64,000 bases of DNA from Trichosporon coremiiforme (taxonomy: Eukaryota; Basidiomycota; Tremellomycetes; Trichosporonales; Trichosporonaceae), in assembly GCA_039545355.1 (NCBI GenBank), contig BCJJ01000009.1, forward strand, positions 62,001 through 126,000, read 5' to 3'. The stretch's first letter is position 1. Each line of letters starts with the position of its first letter. Position numbers and translations under genes: made by a program. Positions 42,211-55,545 of the stretch are shown one piece after another. The notes below the pieces were generated by a model, which worked only from the letters and a program-made list of their open reading frames with translations, was not told the origin of the DNA and did not search any database.

Positions 42211-44388
42211 CCAGCGTGCCCAGTGTGCCCTTGCATGCCCAGTGTGCGGCCCAGGCAGACGCCACCGCTTCAGAAATTGTTTGAACTTTACCTTGACGCT
42301 TTGAAATGCATCTATTGCATGCACCCATCGCTTGGCTTCTCTATTTCCGTCCTCGACGTCCTTTTGCTATTCCAAACTAGGTTTGCATGCGTGTGCTTCA
42401 TTGTGTGTTCTGTAATCAGAACAGAGGCGTCGAACAAGTTCTATCCTCGTCCATGGCTGAGACGATATGGCTCGCTGGTCTGCACACAGTGCACGATGGT
42501 CCCAGAAATTTCTTGGCTCCTGGGTCGCACCTCGAGTTTTCCCTGGTGCACAGATCGTCTTTGAGGGAACGAGGTGGCATCAGAACATCCCCCGCCCAGT
42601 CGCTGTCAGTCGCTGCCAGTGCAGAGATCGTAGAGAGTCGCGCCAGTTCACACTCTGGACGAACCCGGCCCTTACTCCTTCCCTGAATGTTTCCTGATAT
42701 TTCCCTGGGCCGTTCCTGGCTATACCTCGCGCGTCGGATCCCACCTGGCACTCTTGCGGTCTTGCGGTTGCCAGATGCCAAAGAGCGAGGCGTGCACGAG
42801 CCAGGAAGAGGATCTGGACTAGATCTGCGCGCTGACCTCGCTGACCTCTCTTGGCAGCTGTTTACTGGATCTGCATGTGCACGAGGCATACAGTGTGGTA
42901 CAGCGGCAAAAGCAAGGCCGGCAAGTGAAGATCGGAGGAAGACACCAAAGGTCGGAATCTGCTCGCCCCGCCCTGCAGGTTACGTGAGGACCCGCAGCCA
43001 GCGCGCTCTCTTGCCGGACCAGTCATGCCCGCTCATCGCTCGTCATCGCTGGCCAGTCTCAGTCAGCATCATCTCAACAGCCACGGCGTAGCTGGCGCAG
43101 ACTGGCGCACGGCATATGGCGGAGCGTCATCCCTTTCTTGATCCTCGCCAATTGGTGGTCGATTTCGTCTCACCGACAGGCCGAGAGGAAACGCCGCACT
43201 CGTCCCGCAGCATCTGGCAATCCCCCCCCCCCCGCTACATAACCTTGCCCAACTCTTCCTCACTCTGCAGAGTGAGGCTCGCCAACGTAAGACGTATGCA
43301 CGTATGGCAGCGGCGGCGTCGTCGTCAACTTAACCGGGTACCTCCAGAGGCACGGGTGGATTAGGTTACGTGGGTGATCTGCAGTTGCTCTGCGCTGCGG
43401 CGGATGCCGGGGCCTCGGCGGGCTCGAGTCGGGCTCGAGTCAGGCTGAGCGGGACGGTATGCTTTCGCTCTTTCACTTTCTCACTTCTCACTCGCCCATG
43501 GACTGGTTGTCAGATCTCCCAGACCCACCAGTGCAAGGAAGAGACGTTTCATCTTTGCTCACGCTCGTGTCGAACCTCGTTCGGAGCCAGAGCAGGACCC
43601 GGAGGTCACGCGGAGCACGATTGGGCCCTTCTGCATCCCACATTGATACGTGATCGCCCACAAAAGCGCGGGGCATGCCCCACCTCTCCTTGGCACAGTG
43701 GCAGACAGTGGGTCGGCATCCTTTACTGACCGTCCGTACCTCCAGCGGGTGCCGCGGAGCCGCACTTTTGGTAAGATCGAACCCTGACATCGATGCTGGA
43801 CCCCATTGTCGGGCCCGCGAGCCCGCGAGCTTCCTCAGCGACACCCGTTATAGCTGGGACAGCTGGGACGCTCATGCAAGCCCATCCGAGCCCTTCCTCC
43901 CCCTCGCGGCCATGTCCTTGCCCCTGCATGCACGCGCACCCACCAGAGACTGAAAGATGCTAGCTCGCATACCGCGTATCCAAAAGTGTCGAAAGTGCAG
44001 GCGAAATCAAACGTGCCTAAACCTTACATCATCGACGGACGCACATGGTGTGCCCCCGCTGCTATATCTGCTTCCTTGGCGCGCTAGTCGCACCGTGGTT
44101 GTGGTTGGGTTGCTTGGGTCCAGGACACGCTTAGCAGTAGATCATTATGACCGAGCTGCTAGCTGCGGACGCCCGCTGATCGGTCACCGCACTGTGGCTA
44201 CCCAAACTGCTGGGTGTCGGGCGCCCGGGCGAACTTGAGGGTTACGCATCACACGACGCCCTAAGCTCGGAACGCATGCGCCGCACACTGCCTCCGGGGC
44301 CAAAGTAGTGCCCGACTGGATCCGATTGTCGCACAGGCGGTATCGGAGTCACGCCTGACGAGCTCGCTGCCGCCGGGTCCCAGGTTCA

Positions 44389-47059
44389 CTACTCCCTCGG
44401 CAGGTTGGAGTTGTAGGAAAACGGCCATGACGACCAAGCACTCGTACTAGCCTCGGCACCGCCTGTACCGGCCCCACTGAACATCGCGTTGATGTCCATC
44501 AGGGCGCTCGTGTCGATCGGCGTCGTGCCCGTCGTGCCCTCGAATCCCGATCCAGTCGCACTTGGTGTCGCCGCGGACGTCGTCGCGTGCGCCAGGACCT
44601 CGAGCGGCGACAAGGTCTCCTCCACTGGTCGCCCAGGGTTCGGCGCTGGCATCGAGTGGAAGATTTGCGCGTTGAGCATGTCCCAGAGGTTGTTCTCCGG
44701 CGGCGTAGGAGTCTGCACCGGCGCAGTGGATGACGACTGCACGGGGAACGGGACAAAGCCATGGTGCGCCATCTCAGTCCGCTTCCTCGCGTCGGGGAGC
44801 GGCGGCGGCGCCCAGCCGAGCTTCTTCAGCTGCTCCTGGATCGAGGGGTCCTTCAGCAGGTTTTCGACGTCCGGCGGTTGGCCGGGCGCAACCTTCTTCG
44901 CTGCGCTGGAGCTCGCTTGCTTGGACGCTCCGGGGTTTGTCGTCTCCGACAGCAGCCGCTGAAGACTAGCTGCACTCGTGACACTGCATTTCATCGTCGT
45001 CCCCATTTCCTTCAGAGCGCCGATGCACGCCTGCACGTTTTCGATGCTGGACTTGGCCTTGCGAGACTGCTTGATTGCGTTCCGCGCGCTGAGGAGGTGC
45101 ACGGTGCCGGCGCTGAAGACGATCTGGCTGAGCTGAACGGTCGAGTACTGCAATCCGGGACACCGACGGTGGATCGTGATGATGTCGACAATCTTGGACG
45201 CAGCTTTCTCGCACTTGGCTACCGAATTGTCGGTCAGAGTGTCCTGTTGACCAGACTGCAGTTGGGCGAACCACGGTCGGTGGAGCAGGATCATCGTGAA
45301 GAAGTAGAACGCGTGCAGGTTGAGGATGTGTGACGGCACAATGGCCTCAGAGTCGTCCGCGTCTGGGAGTCGCAAAGCTTCGGGCAGCGACTCCGTCCAT
45401 TGCTCGAGAGAGTTGCTGGGAGGAGTTAGCTTGCTATGCCAAATCCAACTCACTCCAGCTCCGACACCATGTGTCTAATGTTGTTGGAGCGCGTGTCAAA
45501 GCTAGTCGAATACACAGTGCTCAGCACCCGTTCCGTGATGATGCAGAGCTTGCACATCCAGACCCACGTCGTGCTTCGCCATCCCTTGACTGGCTGCCGT
45601 GGCAAGGCCGACATGTTGGCCACGAGGTCCTTCGTGATGGGGTCGAACGAGTACGTGACTTTGGTCTCCATAATCGGATGCCACAGCACTTCGTCTTCCT
45701 CGGGGTCTGGAGCCGGGACAGGAATGTCGTGATTGCATAACACGATGCTCGCGCTTCGTCCAACATACGTGCTCCAGCACCTGGTGAGTCAGCGCACACT
45801 CGTCATCACCGTCTCACTTGTCCAGAATGTACGCAGAGTAGAACATTTTGTAGCGGTACTGTCTCGTTTCGTCAGATATCGTGCCGTTGTTAACCCAGTA
45901 TGAGCAGCTCGTCCCAAGTCCCACTGTCGGTCAGTTAAGGCTCTCAGTTCCCCCAGACTCACATGCTTGAACGAGCCTGAATCCAACTCCCGCATAAACG
46001 AATCCAAGGTTCTGCCGCGCGACAATAGCGTGGTACGTTCCGAGCAGCAACACGCCCGACACGGTGCTGAGCATGGCCGATTCGACTTCGTCCTCGAAGA
46101 GGTCTTTCGCCCGTCTTGAGAATGCCGTTCGTAGTCGTTCACGAACTTGGGGGTCGATCTGCAGGAGCGACACTCCGATTGCGAGAACAACGTTGTGCAG
46201 CATTGGGCTGTAGTATGCAGACTGCCGTGGCCGAATGACGGTTCCCTCGACGGCGGGGGCGGTTCGCAAATCCGTTCGGAACTCCTTCTCATGTACCCAC
46301 ATGCACTGTGGGTTGAAGTAGTCGAAGAAGAGCCGTAGAACCTCATCGTGCGTCGCCTGGTCGAGTTCGGGGGAAGGGAGTGATGACTCCTCCTTTCTCG
46401 GTGTCAGATTGGCCACTCGCTCCACTCGCCGCAGAGATGCGCCCGCGATGTTCGAGGGTAGCGCCGGCGCGGATTCCGGATGCTTGAAGACAGAGGTGTG
46501 ACCGCACTCGACGAGCTGCCCCGTTTCCTCGTCGATCTGGGGTCAATCAACTACTCCCGAAGCTTCCCCACCTTGAGCCGATCAGACCCATGGTTCACGG
46601 GTTTGAGCGCCTTCTTGTCCTTGTCCTCTGACGTGGCCTCGTCGACCGCAGTGGGGCTGATGCCATGTGATTTGAGGATGCTCTCGAGCGACCGAACGCG
46701 CGACTCGAGCGAAGCTACATACGCCTTCGGCGTGGACCGGCGGCCGTCCTGTTCAGGTGTATATACGCAGTCTTCCTTGTAGACCTTGCAAATGGCTGCA
46801 CGTCAGCTGAGGGGCAGAACAGAACCAGCGAATGCACGTACCGCATGAGGGTTGACCTCCGTCGCACTTTGTTTTCCTGCACGCAGTGGTTAGTACCTCT
46901 GTCTATCGTGGAGGAAGACACGCACCTCAGGCGGCACGAGTTGCACGCTCGTGAAATGTGGGACACGCGCCTGCGCGATGTCTTGGGTCCGAGCAGAGAA
47001 TCGTCTGCTGGTCGGACGCGCGATTTTGTCCGCTCTTCTGGTGTCGGTTTTGTGACCAT
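44389..47059 (-). CDS. Zn(II)2Cys6 transcription factor with fungal-specific regulatory domain
   Basis: A nuclear DNA-binding regulator; target genes are unknown. Exons 46926-47059, 46842-46876, 46572-46795, 45963-46536, 45818-45923, 45454-45780 and 44389-45415 give 808 aa. The six Cys (CX2CX6CX6CX2CX6C) are split over the first three exons: RACNSCRLR, KTKCDGGQPSC, AICKVYKEDCVY. A coiled stretch SLESRVRSLESILKSHG follows, for dimerisation. The fungal-specific (MHR) domain includes DEVLRLFFDYFNPQCMWVHE, GLGTSCSYWVNNGTISDETR and RYKMFYSAYILDK, then HAFYFFTMILLHRPWF. The C-terminus is Pro/Thr/Ser-rich and ends with NLWDMLNAQIFHSM and WSSWPFSYN, plausible activation motifs. The 35-nt intron at 46537-46571 removes in-frame stops. 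Divergent from CSN4. Confidence 0.9.
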
Positions 47060-48494
47060 TGTTGTGGCTGATGAGGAGTAAGCAAGCCAGTAAGTGGCCG
47101 GTCGGTCGGGTGGAGGATGCAAAACGCAGGTGCAAGGTCCGAGATCTGGTGATTGTGGGCGTGCCGCGGGGATGGGGCCGGGGAGCCAAGGCCAAAGAGG
47201 AGAGGAATGGATACCACGGTCAACTCCGTCCAATCGTCGCCCAACGGGGCTCCCACGGTGATGCCGATGGTGGCCGAACTTTGCCGGCGATTAGAATCCC
47301 GGAGGCACCATGATAACACTGTTCTCCATGCTTGGTGCGGCTTGCCATGTCTCGGAGCAGCAAAAGCCTGGCAAGAAGCAGTGACTGCAGTTGCAGATAG
47401 CGCAGGAGTCAGTTAACGCCTCCTCAGCCCTGAGTGAGATGCTTATCGCAACTTAAGACCTCCAACGTCCAGCTGCCTTCATCTGTCTGCCCTCCCTAAC
47501 CCCTCAGCTCAGAATTCACGCACTCGACGATGCAGCCGAGGACACAGATTGTTGATAAGCGCTGAAGTCTGACTTTGCGACTTCCCGGGGATGAAAGGTA
47601 GCAGCATTCCAGCTGCACGATTTTTAAATGCAGGTCAAATCTTTGCACATGAGAATTGAACTGAGCCTGCGAGAAGGTCTGCCTACAAGCTCTGCCCCTG
47701 CCAAGCCTTATCGGAAAGTCGTGGGCACTAATACAGAAGAAGGGAAAGGTTGTTGTCCGTTACATGGGATCTGTTACAGCGGGGCGCCCTGCTGCTGTCC
47801 GAGGACACTTCCCCAGTGCGCTCGAACGGACTGATGGGACTGTCGTCTTCGACCTTCACGTATTTGAATCATTAAATCTGGCTCTTTTGTCGTTTCTCAG
47901 TGATATTGTGGAAAACTCTGGTAAGCTTGTCCATTCCCCTCAAAACCGTAGCACTTGAAGTCGACAACCGTGCTACAGGCAAGAGGACCATCTGAAGACC
48001 CAACATATGCCAGTTACTCCTGTACCTCAGAAGCTCTTGGTGCCTTCACCGTTCACTGTGTCGCAGATGACAGTAGTAGAGAGCAGATAGATCAGAGTCC
48101 TCGACTCTTGCAGGCCATGTACAAGCTTCGCGCGTCCGATTGCCCATCAAGGAGCGTAATTTCTAGGTGGTGGAGAGGCCGCCAGCAACAAACCAGTCAC
48201 GTGACCGTAGCCCTTCACCTGTGTTCGAAAGTAGAAGCTGCTCCGATGTGACCCATCGACTAAGCATGGTTCGAAAGGTCCTTATGGGAGATGAACTTGG
48301 ACTGCGAATGCAACGAGTGATTGTGTGCGCCATCAGGATCTCGATAGGTGACCAGTGGAGGACTCGCCAACTGGTGGAGGAAGGTCGCCAACTGGTGGAG
48401 GAAGGTCGCCAAGCGGAAGCAAAGTGACGGTATCGGCTACACCCAACGTCATCGTTGTTGTTCCTTCGCCTCATCATCAGCCGATCAGCCGACC
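47060..48494. promoter_or_regulatory. divergent intergenic region, transcription factor / CSN4
   Basis: 1.4 kb between two divergent start codons. A 21-bp direct repeat lies 88 bp before the CSN4 start. The 47290-48100 part is AT-richer than the genes. No coding signal is recognised. Confidence 0.55.
48365..48406. repeat. 21-bp tandem duplication upstream of CSN4
   Basis: Two perfect adjacent copies of a unit starting CGCCAACTGG and ending GAGGAAGGT, plus the start of a third, in the probable CSN4 promoter or leader. Confidence 0.9.
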
Positions 48495-50131
48495 ATGGAC
48501 ATCGACAGCGACATCGACGCACGGCTCTCGGCAGCGGCGGGACAGGGGCAGCGCGAGCGAGTGGAGGGATACCTCTCGCTCCTCGCCGAGCTGCTCACGA
48601 CGAAACCTGTCCCGGTGCAGGCGCTCATCAAGTTCGGACAGCACTTCACCACCTCGACGACTATGGCTATGGTCGTCGGATCGCGCGTACTCGATGCCCT
48701 TGTTGCAGCTCTCTGCGCGGGACTGCAGCTCGATGTCGACGTCAACGACAATGGGGATAAGGAGAAGTGGACACAGCTCGGGAAGCAGGCGTTCGAAAGT
48801 GAGTAACCTAGCCGCCCCTCAATGATCGTTTCGCATCGCGCTGTCCGCAAGCGTGCACTCCCTCATGGAAGCTTACGTCCTCGTGGAAGTAGCTACGTTT
48901 TCGTTCATGGGGCTGACATTCAGACGATGAAGGAGAGGACGCGAGGAAGGCGGTCATCGAGGGTGTGCTGGAGCCGGATCTGGCAGGCTGGTGTGAGGAG
49001 CAGACTACGACATTGCGACACGCGCTCAGTCTGATCCGGCAGAGGGAGGAGGACTGGTATGGAGCCGCCAGGGCGCTCATGAACATCCCCCTCGAGGGTG
49101 GTGGGCGGTGAGTTAGCTACCTCGCTGTCCAAGCTAACCCCAGGATCGTTACCGATGAGGACAAGCTCGCAGTGTACATCAAGATAGTCCGCCTTCTTCT
49201 TGAGGTAAGCTGCCCGAACGTTGACCCAAAGCTGACATCTAGTGCGGCGAGTCTGGTCACGCGCAGACGTACTTCTCTCGTGCACAGTCGTTGATTCAGC
49301 CGAGTACAGACCACAAGACCCAGCTCGAGTTCCGTCTGTCGCACGCTCGCCTGCTCGACTACTTCGCGCGTTTCACAGAGGCTGCGCAGAAGTACCACGA
49401 GATCTCCTTTGACACAGCGATCGACACGGACGACCGTGCGCACATGCTCGCCGCGGCTGTCACGACATCGATCCTCGCGCCCGCTGGTCCGCCGAGACAG
49501 CGCATGCTCGCAAGTCTGAACCGTGACGAGCGCGTGCAGTCCCTCCCGCCGCACCTCGGCACGATGCTGATGAAGATGCTGCTCGAGTACATCGTGCGTC
49601 CCGAGGAGGTCGAGGAGTTTGAGCGCGGACTCGAGCCCCACCAGCGTGCTATCGTCGAGGGCGGCGGAACGGTGCTGGAGCGCGCCATCCGCGAGCACAA
49701 TGTTGGCGCCTGCGCCAAGGTCTACGACAATGTCGGCTTCGACGCTCTTGGAGAACTGCTCGGACTCGATGCTGCGGCTGCTGAGGCGACTGCTCGTCGA
49801 ATGATTGAGCAGGGACGGTGAGTTCATAAACTCCGCTTGGCATGCGCAGTTGACAGCTGACGACAGACTTCGCGCCTGGATTGACCAGCCCCTTGGACTG
49901 CTGTACTTCGAGTCGCGCAATGTCCACGACTCGGCAGACGCACAGGGTACCGCCGGAGGACTCGGTATCGAGCGCACTGAGGCGCCGATTGAGCCCGTCT
50001 CGTGGTCGGAGAGGTGGGACGACCGCATTCGCGCGACGAGTTTGAAGGTGAGCTTGGCCGAACTCTACCCAGCTGACAATTAGGTCGAGGCTCTCGCGGC
50101 TACCATTCAGGAGCGCGGTCTCGTCGCGTGA
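48495..50131 (+). CDS. CSN4: COP9 signalosome subunit 4 (PCI domain)
   Basis: A PCI subunit of the complex that removes NEDD8 from cullins. Exons 48495-48798, 48924-49107, 49144-49204, 49243-49817, 49867-50047 and 50084-50131 give 450 aa, near the family length. Family-typical blocks are CGESGHAQTYFSRAQSLIQ, RLLDYFARFTEAAQKYHEIS, AAAVTTSILAPAGPPRQRML and ASLNRDERVQSLP. The PCI winged-helix part has GTVLERAIREHNVGACAKVY, YDNVGFDALGELLGLDAAAA, then ARRMIEQGRLRAWIDQPLGL and YFESRN. The C-terminal helix is SWSERWDDRIRATSLKVEAL. It is closest to CSN4, though Rpn5 (proteasome lid) has a similar layout; the absence of a longer C-terminal extension favours CSN4. The stop is 57 bp from the convergent dTMP kinase stop. 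Confidence 0.85.
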
Positions 50132-50188
50132 ACCGATACTGTATATACATCTATGACCATGTAACATTCTACTTGTGCAGCCTACGCC

Positions 50189-50895
50189 TCATTGCTTCCA
50201 CAGTGCTCCGATGGGCTCGACCGGCTCGAGTGCCCGCTGAGCCTCGGCCCAGATCGCCTCCTCGACCTCGTCAAGCGTCCCCTCAGCTGAAACCTCGACC
50301 ATGCGCTCCTGTCCATGTTTCCGCCTGAGGTCATCGAAGACAGCAGCGAACTGTTTTCGGACCTGCTTCTGGAGCTCGACGTTCTCGTATCGCTCCTGTC
50401 CGTAAGCACCACGCTGGGCCGCGACCTCAGGCGAGAGGGTGAGGTACAGCGTCAGGTCGGGCAGGGGAAGGCCGACATCCGGCGCCTGGCAGTAGTCAAA
50501 GTTGAGTCCTTTGGCAGCGCTGAACGCGAGTCCGCTGAAGGCGTATCGGTCGACGACGACAGTCTCGCCCGCCTCGAGCGAGGCGAGGATCGAGCTGACG
50601 CACTCCCAGCGGTTCGCGCTGAAGAGGAGGTGTATCGCGTGGTCGTCCATCTCCGCCTTGGACTGAAGGTATGCGTCGATCATCTTGCCGATGCCCGTCG
50701 TGCGATCTGTTGTTAGCTTTTTATACTGGGTGAGGAAGAAGCTCGAGGCAGGCAGGGGCTCGACTCACCGGGGAATTTCTGGAGACGCGCCTTGCGGCCC
50801 TCCTTCTGCAGGCGAGCGATGAGGCGGTCCACCTGCGTCGTCTTCCCGGAGCGGTCGAGACCCTCGAACACGATGAGCGCGCCGCGTTGAACCAT
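50189..50895 (-). CDS. CDC8: thymidylate (dTMP) kinase
   Basis: Phosphorylates dTMP to dTDP with ATP, essential for dTTP supply. Exons 50769-50895 and 50189-50706 (62-nt intron) give 214 aa. The P-loop FEGLDRSGKTTQ lies at residues 10-21. The DR(Y/F) motif is VVVDRYAFSGLAFSAAKG, and FPGDRTTGIGKMIDAYLQ binds dTMP. RGAYGQERYENVELQ is the LID region. The start ATG at 50895 gives the usual short N-terminus MVQRGALIVFEGLDR. A 303-bp divergent promoter separates it from ARP3. Confidence 0.96.
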
Positions 50896-51198
50896 TGCTG
50901 TCCTGCTTTGGTTGTTGTTGTTGGCTGGCGTTGACTATCGACGCGCTCGCGTCATGACACTTCCTCCTGGACCGCGCTGGTGGAGGTCAATAAGCCACCC
51001 AGGTTTGATTCCGCTAATGCGATGAAATTACAAGTCGCCCATATCCCTGCCCTAATCGTCATTTGAGTACAGCTGTAGTGAGGTGTCATTCTCAGTCCTC
51101 AGGTGTCAGGCCCACTCTGTCGCTGTGCAAGTGGTGACGTTGTACTCTGCTCTCAGGACCTGTGCTCAGCTACACCTCAACATCAACCTCTAGACACC
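50896..51198. promoter_or_regulatory. divergent promoter between dTMP kinase and ARP3
   Basis: 303 bp between two start codons on opposite strands. No named binding site is clear. Confidence 0.6.
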
Positions 51199-52755
<1,557 letters not shown>

Positions 52756-53174
52756 GCGGTGAGAGCGGAGTGTCCGTCCATGCGTGAGCAGCAGGCAGCG
52801 CTGTCGCCGGACCTGGGAACTATGGGGTTTTAACGCACAAAACGTAGTCTTTTAGATAGAAGTTTATGAATATCGTAAGCAGGGAGCAGAGTGGCCGCAT
52901 GCATTGCTTCGCTGGCGCTGGCGTTGGCGATGGCTGGGCCATGGGCCAACGGCGGCGGGTCCGTGTCAGGGTCGGCGGTGAAGCGATCGGCGGCGCTGCC
53001 AGCCAGCGAAATCCACGAGTGCCATAGCGTCATCGCCCCCGCGTCCCCTTGTTCTTTCCCCGCCCCGCACCTGTAACCGGCACACGGCACCGTGACGCCT
53101 GATCGAGCCCGAGCCGAAACACGACTCACCTCTAGTCACCTCAACATCTCTCTCTTGCATCCAACCGCTCCAAC
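52756..53174. other. intergenic between ARP3 and FIT gene
   Basis: 419 bp holding the ARP3 3' flank and the FIT promoter, genes in the same direction. Nothing else is seen. Confidence 0.6.
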
Positions 53175-54673
53175 ATGTCCCGCCGTCCGTCAGCATCAGG
53201 ACTATCAGGACGGCGCTTCAGCGAGGAGACTCTCCAGCTCCGCCGGCGGCGCTCAGTCAGCGCAACGCAGGGCGTCGACGCCGCTGAGTTCCTCGCATCG
53301 CGTCCCCGCAGACTCAGCATAACCAAGCCTCGGGCTGCTCGCAAGTGGCTCGAGTACCCGCAGCTCCTCGTCGCTGTCCTCATCGTTGTTGTCTTCCTGT
53401 GAGTGTGATCAACATGCAGGCTGGCCCATCCCAAGACTACCAGCGACGCTCAATGCTGGTGATCGGGCGGAGCGGAGATTGTCAAGCCGACGTTTCGGCG
53501 GGCACTCCACCCACCAGCTCCCAAATGTCTTAGCATGAGCTAACGAGAAGCACCGGCATCGCGATCTCTCTGTACTTCCGAACCTCAGTCCCGACCTCGG
53601 TCCTGCGCAATGTGCACTCGCAGCTGGCTGAGCGGAGCGCTTACTTTGCGCGCAAGTCGAACATCTTCAACCGCGTCTTCGTCAAGAACGCCTGGGGCTG
53701 GACCGTCGCCGCCTACCTCTTCCACCTCCTGACCGCCCCCGGCCGTCCGCCAAACAGCACCGCCGTCGTTCCCGGAAAGTGCAACCCTGCCCTGCACGTC
53801 TGGTCGCCTCACCAGCGCCAGACGCGGAGCCAGCGCATGGCGACTCTTGTGTTAGCCTCCCTCGCGTGGATCGCATTCACAGCGTGGATGTTTGGCGCGG
53901 GTCTGAACGACCGCATCATCCAGGCGACTGGCGGCGAGTGCGCCGTCCCCCTCCGCGGCTTGGCGCAGAGGTTCGGCATGACCCCCGTCGACGCGCTCAT
54001 CGCCGATACTGGCCGCCAGCCGCAGGTCCACGGCGATGATGTGTATCTTCCCCTGCCGAACCGGTTCTGCCACTCAACCCCTCTGTCAGAGAAGAACCAC
54101 CCGCACCTGTTCAACTTCCTGCGTGACGCGCACGGCGTCCACGAGCGTGTTCACGCTGCGCTGCGGCTCCCCCCTCCGCGCTGGAGCGGCGGCTTCGACG
54201 TCTCCGGCCACGCCTTCCTGCTCACGCTGGGCGCGCTGATCCTCGCCTCGGAGCTTGCACCCAGCTGGCGCTCCGCGCTGGCCAAGAAGGCCGCCGGCGT
54301 CCGCGTCCTCAGCAACACGAACATGCGCCCGACACTGCGGCACCGGCTCCACGTCCTCAGCACTATTGCCGGAACGGCGCTCCTCGCGCTCTGGGTATGG
54401 ATGCTCTTCATGACGGCCATCTACTTCCACGACCCGGATGAGAAACTCGCCGGCCTTGCGCTCGGGCTGATTGCGGCTTTCGGCGTGCACCTCGCCGTGC
54501 CCCGCCAACCTACGCAGGTTGTCGAGTACAAGGTCCGCGGACCCACGAGACGCCCCAGCCCTAAGAGGGAGGACAGCGTCGAGGCCGCCAACAAGGTCGT
54601 GGGCGACTATGAGGTGCTGGGCGACGATGGCGAGGTCGAGATCCTCGATGAGCACGCCGTTATCGTTGAGTAG
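53175..54673 (+). CDS. SCS3: FIT family protein (fat storage-inducing transmembrane, Scs3/Yft2/FIT2)
   Basis: An ER membrane protein of the FIT family, whose members act as acyl-CoA diphosphatases and support lipid droplet budding and phospholipid balance. Exons 53175-53398 and 53551-54673 (152-nt intron) give 448 aa. The basic cytosolic N-terminus (RRPSASGLSGRRFSEETLQL) precedes the first helix, LEYPQLLVAVLIVVVFL, across the exon junction. Later helices include WTVAAYLFHLL, LASLAWIAFTAWMFGAG, HAFLLTLGALILASE and ALLALWVWMLFMTAIYFH. The two family His are in GGFDVSGHAFLLT (about 294) and IYFHDPDEKLAGL (about 366). The acidic C-terminal tail holds DYEVLGDDGEVEILDEHAVI. The intron 3' end is GCTAACGAGAAG, a non-CAG acceptor fixed by frame. 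Confidence 0.9.
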
Positions 54674-54950
54674 AATCCCCGAGACATCTAGATACATACA
54701 CTCCCTTTCTCCTCTATACACGAGTAACACGACATGGAATTCTCAAGTTTTATGCCGATAGCGTGGGCAGAAGCAAGCGGATGGCCCACACAGCCCCGAG
54801 CCCGTGCGCCGCTTATGGGAGACCATGTTACAGCATGCATGAAACCGTGAGACCGTGAGACCGTGAGACCGTGAGACCGTGAGACCGTGAGACCGGGAGA
54901 GGCGAGAGAGACCAAAAAGCACTACACTACAAGGACAAGTTGTTACAAAA
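54674..54950. other. convergent 3' flanks with minisatellite
   Basis: 277 bp between the FIT stop and the tail-anchored protein stop. It is largely an 8-bp tandem array. Confidence 0.7.
54844..54899. repeat. 8-bp minisatellite ACCGTGAG, seven copies
   Basis: Six exact copies and one with a single change (ACCGGGAG), between two convergent genes. Confidence 0.95.
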
Positions 54951-55545
54951 TCAGTGGGACATCTTGATGCCGACGATGATGGCGACGACGGCCGCGACAG
55001 CAATGAGCGCGACGGCTCCGACGACAATCTGTCCGTTAGCTCTACCGCACGCGCCCACAAGCTTGCAACCCACCGTCGTCCTAGCCGAGCGCCGGGGCTT
55101 GACGTGCATAAAGCCGATACTTGGGTGATCTAGATCGACCCCTGGGCCAGTCTCCCCTGTGTTTGTCAGATGTGAGCGGCCACAGATGGGGGAGCGTACC
55201 ATGCTTCTCCTCGTCAAAGCTGACGAGCGGCTTGGGCTTTGCGCGTCGTCCGCGACGCCCGCGATTAGAATTCTTGCCAGTCAGCGGCTCATCGCTTCCA
55301 TCCGCCTCGAGCGCCGCCGCGTTTGCGCCCAGTACCCCCCGTGCGGCGGCGATTGCCTCCTGCGCAGCGAGGAAGGAGTCGCGCCGCGTCTCGGTGCCCT
55401 CCTCCTCATCGCCCTCGGCTGGCGTCACGGAGATGGTGGGGATGATGAGCGCCGGCTCGGTCTTCTTCCGCCCCGCGCCGAAGGTGTCCTTGAGGGATTT
55501 CGAGGAAGACTTGGGCGTCAGAGTGCGGATCGAGGGGGCAGCCAT
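54951..55545 (-). CDS. small tail-anchored membrane protein, function unknown
   Basis: I do not recognise a family. Exons 55200-55545, 55074-55156 and 54951-55028 give 168 aa. The N-terminal 110 residues are polar and low in structure: MAAPSIRTLTPKSSSKSLKD, then ALIIPTISVTPAEGDEEEG, an Ala-rich stretch FLAAQEAIAAARGVLGANAA and a basic block NRGRRGRRAKPKPL. The end is a single membrane helix, IVVGAVALIAVAAVVAIIVG, followed by IKMSH, so the protein should be tail-anchored (ER or secretory). The start at 55545 lies after a probable 5' leader intron ending CTAACAACAG. The last intron (55029-55073, GTGGGT...GCTAACGGACAG) is 45 nt and stop-free, so its retention would add 15 residues just before the helix. 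Confidence 0.65.

Larger units (their letters stand above)
41002..44388. other. gene-poor intergenic region with assembly gap
   Basis: 3.4 kb between the chitin synthase start and the transcription-factor stop. The first 350 bp is GT/GA-rich on the + strand, as expected for a promoter or leader. After the gap there are G-rich runs, a 10-bp minisatellite (42171-42210) and only spurious frames. I found no RNA gene. Confidence 0.55.

Noticed and set aside
43755..43800. tRNA-like T-arm GGTTCGATC on the minus strand
   Set aside because: The five-base stem does not pair and no acceptor or anticodon arm can be drawn.
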